Shown here in pieces: positions 53,425 through 64,000 of a stretch of 64,000 nt of DNA (the stretch's first letter is position 1; each line of letters starts with the position of its first letter). The notes under the pieces were generated by a model. It saw nothing but the letters and a program-made list of their open reading frames with translations, made no database searches and was not told the DNA's origin. Where the stretch lies: positions 7,697,409 through 7,761,408 of the forward strand of contig CM022674.1 in NCBI GenBank assembly GCA_012295275.1, in the 5' to 3' direction. The stretch comes from Chrysomallon squamiferum (lineage: Eukaryota > Mollusca > Gastropoda > Neomphalida > Peltospiridae). A program made the position numbers and the translations under genes.

Positions 53425-54161
53425 GTAAGATCTTTTCCATAATTCTAGTTAGGTCAGATATTTTTCCCCAAACCCTATCTTTTCCATAGTTATAGTTTGC
53501 TAACATCTTTTTCCAAATCCTTGTTTGATAACATCTTTCCTGTAATACTAGTTTTGTAATATATTCTCCTATAATTCTAATTTTGTAATAGTCTGTAGTT
53601 AAGATTGTTTCCTATAATGCTACTTTGATGAAATTTGTTTCCATACTACTGTTGTGAAAATTTGTATTTTTATACCACATACTAAGATAGTTTCACATGA
53701 AACAGAAAATAAATGTGGTCAGTCCTAGCTTGATAAGAAATTACAAGTTTCTTTGTTTATTTTTTTTCATATTTTTCAATGATTTATGAGTTAAAGATAT
53801 TTCAGTCTCTCCTAGTGTTGTACATGATAAATTCAAATTTATCTCAAATTAGTTTAAAATCAGATCTTGTGACATGTATATTGAAGAGGTTTTGATGACA
53901 GTGTGTTCACTCTATAACTATGTACATGTTTAAACATAACAGTTAAATCAGTGTAACTGACATTAATCATCAAACTAAGATTACCGGGGGATTTTTCTTA
54001 TTTTTTATTTCTATTAATTTTTTTTCAGACTACATATTTGGGGAATTTTGTAATGCACAAAATTTTAAATATATATAATAAGAGAAATGATGATCAGAAA
54101 TAAAATATTTTTATTCCATAATGAAAGGTTTTATTAAGAAAAGGTGTATACATATATGCAG

Positions 54162-54310
54162 GTGAATGAGATTGTGGATGGAAACAGTCCATTACAACTG
54201 GCTTGCTACACAGGTAGCAGTGAAGTTGTGAAAATTATCTTATCATATAAAGCTGATCCAAATCTGGTTGACGAAGAAGGAGACACTGCTCTTCATTTTG
54301 CTGTTTCTCA
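54162..54310 (+). CDS. gene B exon 10: ankyrin repeats
   Basis: VNEIVDGNSPLQLACYTGSS, EVVKIILSYKADPNLVDEEG. Intact; almost identical to gene A. Confidence 0.9.
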
Positions 54311-54319
54311 GTAAGTTAA

Positions 54320-55020
54320 ACTTTACATTACATCACTTCAGAGCAAGTTAAATCTTTATACAACATATCATTTCATTTAGCTGCTATATAGTAAGATGAG
54401 TATTTATTTAACATTATTTCACACTAAGTTAAATTTCTTTCTTTATATGTGATCACTTAATCATGCTATTTCATAGTAAATTAAATATAAATCTTTATTT
54501 AATATCATTTCATTATGCTGTTTTATTAAGATGTATCTGTATATTTATATAACATCATTTCATCATGCTGTTTTATTAAGATGTATCTGTATATTTATAT
54601 AACATCATTTCATCATGCTGTTTTATTAAGATGTATCTATATATTTATATAGCATTGCTTAATAATGCAGATTTATTAAATTATATCTATATCTTTATAT
54701 AACATCATTACATAATGCAGTTTTATTAAGATATATCTATAGCTTTAGGTAACATAATTTTGCTGTTTTAATAATTTATATCTATATCTTTATGTAACAT
54801 CATTTCATCATGCTGTTTTAATAATTTATATCTATATCTTTATATAACATCAATTCATTATTCTGCCTCACAGTCAGTTAAATCTATCTCTTTCTCGTGC
54901 TGTTTAACAGTAAGTTAAATATATTTTTATGTGACATGTCATTTCACCATGTGGTTTCACAGTAAGTTAAATGTGTTTCTTTAAATTATCACATTACTGT
55001 TCTGTTTAAAGCTATAATTA
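54320..55020. repeat. minisatellite in intron 10 of gene B
   Basis: About a dozen units of some 50-55 bases built on ATATAACATCATTTCATCAT then GCTGTTTTATTAAGATGTAT. Counterpart of the array at 14080-14640. Confidence 0.82.
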
Positions 55021-55075
55021 TACTTTTATATAACATAGATAAATTGTGTCATTTCATGATTATTATGTTTTTCAG

Positions 55076-55232
55076 AGGCCGAGATGAAATTGTGAAAATC
55101 CTAACTGATAAAGGTGCTGACATGAACAAAAAGAATAAAAAAGGACTGACACCATGTCACCAAGCAGTGACTGCAGACAGTGAAGAAATTGTGAAAATCC
55201 TCACTGACAAGGGTTGTGATGTTAACACACAG
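55076..55232 (+). CDS. gene B exon 11: two ankyrin repeats
   Basis: RDEIVKILTDKGADMNKKNK then GLTPCHQAVTADSEEIVKIL. Intact, splice sites as in gene A. Confidence 0.92.
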
Positions 55233-55721
55233 GTTATATATGTATTCATTTTTTATTAACTTGTCACATATTTTCTTTTTATTTATTCAAAACTGTATAT
55301 ATGTAGTATATATTTCCCTGTGTATTTATATAGAGTTATTTATATATATAATAAGATTAATTTTAATTACAAATAGTTTGTTTTCCTCAGTATCCTATAC
55401 AAATAACTATTCAACTGAAGTTCACAAAACACATTTAAATATTTATTTATTTAATTTTGAGCCTTGATTCTAATTATGTTATAGAAAAAAAAACCCAGAA
55501 ACCCACCTAAATTCCAAAAATGCCCTTTTCTAATTATTGTTCCTGTTTGCAAATTTTGCATTGATACATTTACTTTATAATGAAATTTTAAATTTGTATT
55601 GCATCTATTAATTGTTAGTTTGTTGTGATTTATAAAATTATTTCTTAATCGTATAATTTTGCATATTTATTTTGAAAAGATGATCTCTAATATGTAAACA
55701 TTGAGTTTGTTCTGACAAAAG

Positions 55722-55870
55722 GATAATGATGGAGACACTCCACTCCATGATGCTATGGATAACTACCCAATTTGTGAGATGTTGATGAAGGTGAAGAAAA
55801 TTAGATGTGACATTTTCAACAGTGAGGGGATGTCTGCTTTTCATGTGGCTGTAATGAATAATAAAGAAAA
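55722..55870 (+). CDS. gene B exon 12: ankyrin repeats
   Basis: DNDGDTPLHDAMDNYPICEM and onward, identical to gene A over the readable part. Acceptor ACAAAAG, donor GTATGT. Confidence 0.9.
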
Positions 55871-56229
55871 GTATGTGTGGCTTTCAGCTGTCAAGCCAGT
55901 CAGTTGCCTTTATCCTTTTTGACCAGAACTTTATAAAGATTTTATTATTATTATTATCATTATTATTATTATTATTATTAGTAAAGTTTAGTAGTCACAT
56001 ATCATGTAATTATGAATCATATGAATGATCAGTGGCATTTTAAAAAATCACCTCATGTGATCTCTTTAAATTATCAATATGAACATTTTTTTTAAACAAC
56101 TTAGCTAATTAGAATATTAATTGATTCTAAAACAAACACTTTATAGTCTGTTTATCATATACTGGCTGTACTTGAAGAACATTTTGAGTATGTGAACACT
56201 CTTTGCTTTTATTTTTTTTATCATTGTCT

Positions 56230-58500
56230 TTCATGTAATCCTAGGTTTATAATTTGTATGCTGTAACCACAACCTGAAAATACATAAATGTAAAGTTGTA
56301 CAATGATTTCTTAGAAATATAAATTGAAAACGACATTTTTCTAGTCTCAGAACATTCTTAAAATGACCAGTAACTGCACCACCATTGAATGAGGCACCTT
56401 GTTTGTTGTGAGGTTTGACATGTGAAATCGATGATGGGATCTTGGTGGTTGAGTCATGTTTGATGTCTGCAACTGAGTACATTGCCAGAGTTCATGGTTT
56501 TGTTTAATTTTGTCAAGAAGAAAGATGATACTACTCATCTGTATCTGTTGCTCTTGTGATGATGCTTAGTGTCAATCAGGTGATTTATATTTTTTTGTAC
56601 TTGAATATATCAAACCTGTATCATTGGTTATCAATAGCACCATGTCCCCTTGTTGGACTCAGTGACAGATAGGGTCATTGTTGATAAACTTCTTTAACTC
56701 AATTATTAGTGAACTTCTGAAAAGGCTTCCTACCAATGTTACAGGATCATCATCTTCTGATGAAGAAACAAAGACAAATAGTGTGAAGACATCAACAATT
56801 ATTTCTTGAGGTTTCTCATCATTGGGTCTGCTGAAAAATTATCACCTTTGTGAAACAGAATGGGGCCCAAAAGTTAGCCATTCAGTGCAAATTGTCAAGA
56901 AATTGAGGAATGGATCTCTGATATGTATATCTGTGGAACTATATATTCCAAACGGTCAGTGATATTTTAAATATCATAAGTTTGGTCATGGACAGCATAC
57001 ATGTTATAACAGATGTGCTCAATATAGTCAGTTTAACCATGAAAGCAAAACACATAAAAATCACATTGCAAGTAACAGTTATGGAAGGAAACACTCATGA
57101 GAGTGTTCAAAGTAGAAATTGGTGAAAGCATATAGATAGATAGATAGATAGATAGATATGAAACCTGTCATTCCATGAGGCTACAAAAGTGTTGAGTAAT
57201 CTTCATCAGTAGCAGTTCAAAGATGGACACTGATTATGGCATTGGGATCAATTCTGACATCTGTTTGTTGGGTCATGGCAAATGCATCTGCAAATAACTA
57301 TACTCGCAATTTTTCTTCTTTTGTCACTAAGTAATAAAGCTGAAAAGCATTCTATTAATTTTAAAGTATACAACAAACCCTTCTCAGTAGAAGAGTTGGA
57401 CATTGCTCTATGTTGAACTCACGATATTTCAACAGGCCAAAATGAAATACATTACTAATTATTTAAACTTTTACTTAGCTCTTGTCTCTAGCTTCATCCA
57501 AACATTTTAATGAAATTTGGATTTCTGGTGACTTTCCTTCTGATTAGAGGGCAGTTATTCCTGGTCCAAAGGCTGTTAAGGATCCAACAAATTCTGTTAA
57601 TTATTACCCAGTTTCCTTGACAAACTGCATCTGTAAACCAATGGAATGAATGATCAGTCGCAGATTTGTCTGGTTTCTTTATTACTAACATGCAACATGG
57701 GTTCATGACCAGATGTAATGTGATTGATCAACTTGATGGATTTCAAACATCTTGCAGGGAAGTTTCATCCACAATCAACACTTATTTTCAGAGTGTTTTG
57801 ATTTGGACATTATGGGTATTATCGTATTAGGGACTTTCATGGCTTCAGTCTAAGAGGTCACCCTCCTACTTTTATAGATAACTTTTTAGGTTAGTCTCCT
57901 GACTGCTTTTTTGTGCAAAGATGTTTCTGCTATATGGTATGAAGATAAAATCATTACCAAAACATCCTACAAAAAATGCAGTTTCTGATAACAAAAATGT
58001 ATTTGTTGCGAGGCCAAGTGCCAAACCTATGGACTTTGTATCATGGAGTATTTATTCTGCTTTCAACACTGATTTCTCTAACATTTTGGAACCATCTTCA
58101 TATTTTGTTTTACCACCTTGTATCAAGCAACCAAAGACTGTGCTTGAAAAAAAGTATTCAGATGAATCTATATGTTAGCAACTTTTTATAGAAATTCGAG
58201 GAAGATACTGTGACTGCATTTCTATCAATTCAGATGAATCACCTGGATGGGAATTCTGCGTCATGTGCAGTGTTTTTTCCATCAGAAACTGAAATTTCCA
58301 TGAGACTGCTAGATTTCAGGATCTTTGTTACTATTGAAGTTTGGGCAGTATTTTAAGCCCTGGAACAAAAAAGGCTTCATCCAAATATCTTATTTAACTG
58401 ACATTTTTGTGCCTCCCAGTTTACAATATATGAAACTGGAACCTCCCTTAATTGCAATGGTGATATAAAGATGTCTGTTTTTTTATTTTTCCATAAAGAC
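56230..58500 (+). mobile_element. jockey-like LINE remnant in intron 12 of gene B
   Basis: Same insertion as in gene A. A decayed ORF1 zinc-knuckle region lies near 56940-57120 (KFGHGQHTC, with several other Cys positions changed to Tyr). A reverse-transcriptase region at about 57500-57880 (NMQHGFMTRCNVIDQL) is broken by stops. The endonuclease part seen in A is not found here. Confidence 0.72.
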
Positions 58501-58893
58501 ATTAGTGAACTCTCGGCCATGTTAGCATAAACGGTAATTATTTTAATGCAATTTTACCATTTAATTTTATATATAAATCATTGTTATACCTCTGTCTGAC
58601 ACAATAGCCAAATTGTGAACTGGGATGTCATTAAACATCCACTCATTCATTCATTTCTAGACTCAAGTGATTGATTATTTTCAATACATTCAAATTGTGC
58701 TAGACCAGATTGTTAGCAACTGTTCCTTATCTAGTAAATAACACTTTTTTTAATCTCATTATTTTCAAATTAATGCTCTCTATCGATTTCTGAAAGAGTG
58801 GATCTAAGAAAAAAAGCCTTGTGATTTGCTTGTATTGTTGATAATTATTTGAAAATGTTTGTGATCATCAAAATATTTTTCTTTTAATTTCAG

Positions 58894-59023
58894 GTTAGCG
58901 GAACTGATATTTAAAAAACAGCCATCAGTTGTCAACCTAAAGACAAAGAAAGGAGGATACACTGCACTGCACATTGCAGTTATCAATGGATACAGGTCTC
59001 TTGTCAGCTGTCTTCTTAGTGAG
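58894..59023 (+). CDS. gene B exon 13: ankyrin repeats
   Basis: LAELIFKKQPSVVNLKTKKG then GYTALHIAVINGYRSLVSCL. Intact. Confidence 0.92.
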
Positions 59024-59049
59024 GTATTCATTTTCATTAAGAGATAAGT

Positions 59050-59720
59050 GATGAATTGCTATTACATTATTTATATCTTCAGTATGAACTCCAGAAAGTT
59101 CATATATTATACATTATTTATATCTCTAGTAGGAACATGATGAATGAATGATCTTCTGTTACACTATTTTTATCTCTAGTAAGAACATCAAGATGGATCT
59201 ATTTTTCATTACATTATTTATATCTAGTAAGAACATCAAGATAAATTTATTTTCATTACATTATTTATACCTAGGAAGAACATCAAGATGAATTTATTTT
59301 CATTACATTCTTTATATCTCTAGTAGGAACATCAAGATGGATTTATGTTTTCATTACATTATTTATACCAAGGAAGAACATCAAGATGAATTTATTTTCA
59401 TTACATTATATATATCTCTAGTACGAACATCAAGATGGATTTATATTTTCATTACATTATTTATATCTAGTAGGAACATCAAGATGGATTTATATTTTCA
59501 TTACATTATTTATATCTCTAGTAGGAACATCAAGATGAATTTATATTTTCATTACATTATTTATATCTGTAGTAGGAACATAAAGATGGATTTATATTTT
59601 CATTACATTATTTGTATCTCTAGTATGAACATCAAGATGGATTTGTTTTCATTACATTATTTATATCTCTAGTATGAACATCAAGATGGATTTGTTTTCA
59701 TTACATTATTTATATCTCCT
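59050..59720. repeat. minisatellite in intron 13 of gene B
   Basis: About 12 units of roughly 50 bases, GTAGGAACATCAAGATGGAT then TTATATTTTCATTACATTAT. The array is about twice as long as that in gene A. An open frame of 111 codons across it is repeat translation. Confidence 0.92.
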
Positions 59721-59746
59721 CGTAAGGATTTAACATTGTGTTTTAG

Positions 59747-59849
59747 GGAAAAGCTGATGTAAATGCTAAGGATAACAGCCACCAGACACCTCTTCACCTG
59801 GCTGTGATCAGGAAATCTTTGCCTATTGTTGATGTTCTTCTTTTCACAA
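59747..59849 (+). CDS. gene B exon 14: ankyrin repeat
   Basis: GKADVNAKDNSHQTPLHLAV. Intact. Confidence 0.9.
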
Positions 59850-60175
59850 GTGAGATTATGTTAAAATTATTATTTTTTTAATGAATTTATTTCTTCCTTT
59901 TTTCTTACTTACTGATTATCTTTTGGGATTTAATTTATTTTGTAATTTTATTTTTTATATATGTGTATGTGTCTGCATGTCAGTATGTCAGTGGATGTGT
60001 TTATTTGCATGTGCATATGTGTCTGTAAATGTCTGCATTTTGTAAGAGTCATTTGTGTATTTTTGTATGTGGGTGTGTTGGTATTTTTCTTGGGAGGGGG
60101 TGTGCATATTTGTGAAGAAGAAACTAAATCATTTTTGTAGAAGACATTACAAATGTTATTCTTATTTTTTGATAG

Positions 60176-60255
60176 ATGCAGATGTAAATACTCAGGATAT
60201 CAATGGAAATACACCATCACATTTGGCTCCCATAAAACCATCCTTAGAAATGATA
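60176..60255 (+). CDS. gene B exon 15: ankyrin repeat
   Basis: ADVNTQDINGNTPSHLAPIK then PSLEMI. Intact 80 bases. Confidence 0.86.
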
Positions 60256-60697
60256 GTAAGTTATTTAAGATAGAAAAATATTCATTAGATAAAAGGTTTA
60301 TGTTGAAGTATATTATGCATTGTTTCAAATTTGTATCAGTTTTTCAAACCCATCAAAATTCAGTTAATAACTAAGTCAAAAAAAGAGTTTAAAACTATTT
60401 GCTTTGATCCATGCCTCTGTAGTTGTGATGTCATCATGTAGAGATTTCTACTAATGTCATAAAACTACAGTATCAATATAAGTTAGACAGTGTCTATTAT
60501 ATATGTCTTGTAATATTATTAGTTAATTTTACTATTGCAAAATTTTTGAATGATGATAATAAAATAATTACTTGGATGTATAAAGAATTTTAATAGACCA
60601 TGTATTTGTAGCACCTATGATAACATTAAAACAGTAACATCATTAAAACAATAATAAATTTATATGTTGTTGTCTGATGTTGTGTTGTTCATTTCAG

Positions 60698-60864
60698 GAC
60701 ACTTTTATCCAGGATGGGAATGAGATAACAGAAGAAGATGATACATCTCCTGATATTCTTTACATGCTGGCTGATCAAGGAGCAAATCTCACAATAAAAA
60801 ACAAAGATGGCAATACAACCATAGACCTGATACAAAACAAAGAATTAGCCAGGGTACTGATGAG
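60698..60864 (+). CDS. gene B exon 16: last ankyrin repeats
   Basis: DTFIQDGNEITEEDDTSPDI then LYMLADQGANLTIKNKDG. Intact. Confidence 0.92.
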
Positions 60865-61319
60865 GTAAAAAACCCCAGTAATATTGCAGTCAACATTTAA
60901 TGAAATAAATTAATAATCTCGCACCTGAAAGTATCATTTTATTATTGCTTATCACTGTTGTTCATGGGAAAAGAACTTTTGTGAACTACAAATGTTTCAT
61001 GTTAATATTTGAATGCTAGGATTTCTTTGACAGCAGAATTATGAATTTCTTTTTCCAAGTTCTATTTTTAATACAGGAAATACACAGCTGCAATATTCTG
61101 TACTAAACACCTTAGCTAGCCACATTAAATGCAGTCATTTCCTACTTTAGACTGCTCTATCCTGAATATTAAAAACATCTTAATTATATTGGTGACTGCA
61201 ATTCAGTTATTTAAATTTATGAGTTAAAACTGTTCATGTTCAGATACAGAAGTGTCAAAAATTTATAACTAAGTCATATTTCTTATCAAAAGTGAGTCTA
61301 AAATGACTTCTACTTTCAG

Positions 61320-61550
61320 AACTGTTCGAAATGTTCAAACTAAACCAAAAAATGCCACTGATCCACCATCGTACTGGCAGTCCATGCAACAAGGTGTCAA
61401 GGTCCAGAAAATCTCTCTGAGTTATGAAGACCCCTTGACATCTGAAGAATATCAGAAAGTTTCCAATGATTTCAAGAGGACGCTCCCTAACAAATCTGTC
61501 ATAGCAATACACAGAATTCAGAATCTTGACAGATGGGAACCTTTTGCTTT
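61320..61550 (+). CDS. gene B exon 17: linker and start of PARP domain
   Basis: RNVQTKPKNATDPPSYWQSM then VIAIHRIQNLDRWEPFAL. Intact; linker diverged, domain part conserved. Confidence 0.92.
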
Positions 61551-62320
61551 GTATGTATTCAGTATTCTGAACCTAATTTTCTTACATTTTATATAAGTGT
61601 TTGAATATGACATATTTTAAGATTTGAGAAAAAAAATGTAATTAAAAATTTAGCTTTTGATAAAAGAAAATGTATGACTTTATATAAGTGATGTTTTCCT
61701 AAAACTGACAGCAGATTTTATTGTAAAAATGTCTTAGTCTGATTTGACACATTAAATGCAGTTGGAGGAAATGTAGCTTGCTATTTAGCACATCTAATGT
61801 TATATCTCATCATCATACTAAAGTAAATTCATTTTACACGCCGTCATTTGCCTTCATGAGCAGACATGTCCAAAGTCTTAATATTATCATTTACTTATAT
61901 TAGACTGCATCCACCTTATCACATTATCACATCACATCATTCATACTAGTCTGTAATTTAAATGGTAAAATAAGAAAACCACATGTTGAGAGATATGTGG
62001 TCTGATAGCATCGTTGAATCAAAGACTGCAGTGTAAACAAAAAATATTAAAAATTATATAATAATTCATCTGTCACAAGATTAAAGAGAGAAATTATCTT
62101 TAATTATAGTATAAAAAATTTCATAGTAAAAGTAAAATCTGAAGAATTTACCAGAAACAGTAAATTGAATTTTAAAATTCCATACTATACTTCCAGGATT
62201 TCCATGCTGCATATGAACCATGTTATACTGATGTCCAAAGAAATATATATTTACAACTGCTAACAAGGGTCATACTTAGAACATCTTTTTCTGCCTTCAC
62301 AAAGCCATTTTAAATTTCAG

Positions 62321-62533
62321 GAAAAAACAAATCATGGAACGAAATTATGGCCTAGATGGTGCAAATGAGCAACAACTGTTCCATGGTACCAAAGCAGACA
62401 TTGTTGATCGCATTGTAAATCAAGGTATTGACTTTAGAGTGGTAAAGCGAGCATTGTATGGTGATGGTGCCTACTTTGCTTCAGAATCCAAAACATCTGA
62501 TGGCTACACAGAACCAAATGAAGAAGGAAACAG
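62321..62533 (+). CDS. gene B exon 18: PARP core
   Basis: KKQIMERNYGLDGANEQQ then LFHGTKADIVDRI and YGDGAYFASESK, one residue different from gene A in the first block. Catalytic His and Tyr kept. Confidence 0.94.
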
Positions 62534-62904
62534 GTAACACAAATTTTTAAAGTTTCATTAGAATGAACATGACCAAAATTTAATTGAAAATAAATACAAC
62601 TCAGTGTGTCTACGTGTGTGTAAATGTTTTAATAATCATATTACATATAAAAAAATAGTTTTCAAATGTTAATTTTAACATTAACCTGTTTAGAATGTTC
62701 ATTTATCTGCAAATAATTAATAACTGCATAGTATTTGAACCTAAATCTTTCATATAATTGAATTGATAAAAGAAGCTAGGTCAATAAAAAAAAAAAAAAA
62801 ATATTTTTCATTTTATAGAAGCAAAAATGCCTATCTTTAAATATAAACATATCAATTTTATATAAAATAATGAAAAGAAAAAAGAAGAAAAGAAAATAGT
62901 AGTC

Positions 62905-63225
62905 ACAAAACAGGCTGAAAAGTTCACAGGCTAACATCATGCCCTTGTGGAATATGACCACATATAGCTTATTTTTCAGTGTAGTCCCTATTGCATCAAT
63001 ACACTTCTTCCAGTGATGCTGCAGTATTTAAGTCCCCTTGGCATAGAAGTACTTGTACTTCATCTGACATAACTGCTTCAGTACTGCAACAAATGGTTTT
63101 ACACTTCTTCCAGTGATGCTGCAGTATTCGGGTCCCCATGGCATAGAAGACCTCAACAGATATACTTTATCTGACATAATGGCTTCAGTATTGTTAGCCA
63201 GCCAAATGGTTGCTGTTGGGTTTAT
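62905..63225 (-). mobile_element. mariner remnant in intron 18 of gene B
   Basis: The minus strand matches the end of the mariner copy in gene A (CCACAAGGGCAT, GAACTTTTCA block). Most of the element is lost and a segment of about 50 bases (ACACTTCTTCCAGTGATGCT) is repeated at 63003 and 63100. Antisense to the gene, as in A. Confidence 0.65.
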
Positions 63226-63319
63226 GTATTTTTTTATTTTTTATTTTTATATTTTGTGTTTGTGTGAAGAAACATTAATGTAATTAAAATAAGTAATGAA
63301 TACGATTATATTTTTCTAG

Positions 63320-63515
63320 GTTTATGTTCAGGGTGAGAGTACTTGTTGGAAAATGTACAAAAGGTGAAAAAGGAATGAAAAAACCACCACCTGTTGACCA
63401 ATCTGTGCCCGATGAACTCTATGACAGTGTCGTCAATAACATAGACGAAACTAAGATATTTGTAATTTTTGACAATGCCCAGTGCTATGCAGAATACTTA
63501 ATAGAGTACTATTAA
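63320..63515 (+). CDS. gene B exon 19: PARP C-terminus
   Basis: FMFRVRVLVGKCTKGEKGMK then TKIFVIFDNAQCYAEYLIEY, stop TAA at 63513-63515, two residues earlier than gene A. The Ile at the third catalytic position is kept. Confidence 0.92.
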
Positions 63516-64000
63516 ACTGTTCACAAAAATGACATATGTGTTTGAACTCTTGGTTATAATATATTTTTGATGAAAGTAGTCTAAATATAAGGTGTTGTTA
63601 ACTTACATTTCATTAAAGACATTAATAAAATAGATTACTAAAATGAAAAGTGATACAAAATCAATATCAGTGTGATATTTAAAGTTAACAGTCAGTAATG
63701 AAAATTAATTTTATTAAGACAATTTTATTAATGACTGTGGTGCAGTTGTAATAATTTATATTTTAAATCTGTAGTTTTAAACAGAAACAAAAATTTTCAA
63801 CCAGTTATTAAAGTTTTTCACTTAAAGTAATATTTAAAAAATTATATTTTCTAAAACTAATTACACTGTAGTTCAGAATTATTTGAACATGTAATATCAA
63901 AATTGGAATTATTTACGCACAGAAATATTTTATATTGAAAAACTATATATAATTTGAAAGTATTAGTAGCTAATAACTGATATGACAACTGTTAAACTGC
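63516..64000. other. 3' flank of gene B
   Basis: Matches the 3' flank of gene A in inverted orientation up to the end of the window, so the duplicated block runs beyond it. Candidate poly(A) signal AATAAA at 63623-63628. Confidence 0.6.

Larger units (their letters stand above)
45722..63515 (+). pseudogene. gene B: inverted paralogue of gene A with damaged SH3-like exons
   Basis: All 19 exons of gene A have counterparts here in the same order with the same phases, so the domain plan was MIB-ZZ-MIB-SH3-SH3-ankyrin-PARP. Exon 5 has a 2-base loss leading to TGA at 51256-51258. Exon 8 has one extra base in the GGG at 52655-52657. Exon 9 has a base loss, an in-frame TGA and an altered acceptor. 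Exons 1-4, 6, 7 and 10-19 keep their frame; the PARP part keeps LFHGT, GDGAYFA and KIFVIFDNAQ (H-Y-I). A full-length product is not possible as written. A product is still conceivable if exons 8 and 9 are skipped (together they are phase 0 to 0) and exon 5 uses the earlier donor AAG/GTACAA, or if transcription starts before exon 10. Sequencing errors are a further explanation. Described as found; no repaired sequence is offered. Confidence 0.75.

Noticed and set aside
59337-59672. 111-codon open frame in intron 13 of gene B
   Set aside because: It repeats the same 16-17 residue block because it translates the minisatellite.

Overview
The window is animal nuclear DNA: AT-rich, intron-rich, with phase-consistent GT/AG-spliced exons, many microsatellites and several families of decayed transposons. 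The gene families (mind-bomb-type MIB/HERC2 and ZZ domains, PARP14-like ADP-ribosyltransferase, asteroid-type XPG protein) and the repeat style point to an invertebrate, most likely a lophotrochozoan mollusc and perhaps a cephalopod; the species cannot be fixed from sequence alone.

Layout. About 1-5200 is mostly non-coding with a short hAT-type element and two weak open frames. Gene A (minus strand, 5201-22183) can be assembled by hand into 19 coding exons with consistent splice phases and one uninterrupted frame of 974 codons. It encodes MIB/HERC2 - ZZ zinc finger - MIB/HERC2 - two mind-bomb SH3-like repeats - ankyrin repeats - PARP catalytic domain. This is the architecture of the Notch-ligand ubiquitin ligase mind bomb with the C-terminal RING fingers replaced by a mono-ADP-ribosyltransferase domain. 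Gene B (plus strand, 45722-63515) is a head-to-head inverted paralogue with the same 19 exons. Three exons in its SH3-like region (5, 8 and 9) carry frameshifts or stops, while exons 1-4 and 10-19, including the whole ankyrin-PARP half, are intact.

Between A and B lies gene C (minus strand, 35752-41948), an eight-exon, 608-residue asteroid/ASTE1-like XPG-superfamily protein with all seven expected acidic metal-binding positions. A 200-base N gap (26301-26500) is flanked on both sides by the same 7.4 kb of sequence (18885-26300 and 26501-33922). Because the two copies end exactly at the gap edges, this looks like an unmerged contig overlap, so the second set of exons 1-3 at 26912-29792 is probably not real. 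An isolated exon-5 copy in opposite orientation lies upstream of gene A (25301-25425), a relic of another copy.

History readable in the introns: a jockey-like LINE in intron 12 and a mariner remnant in intron 18 are shared by A and B and therefore predate the duplication. Two pogo/Tigger-like elements in introns 2 and 4 of B are absent from A and so came later. Minisatellites in introns 10 and 13 occur in both copies with different repeat numbers. If the domains act as in their families, gene A's product would recognise a protein substrate through the MIB/SH3/ankyrin modules and mono-ADP-ribosylate it instead of ubiquitinating it; that function is inference.
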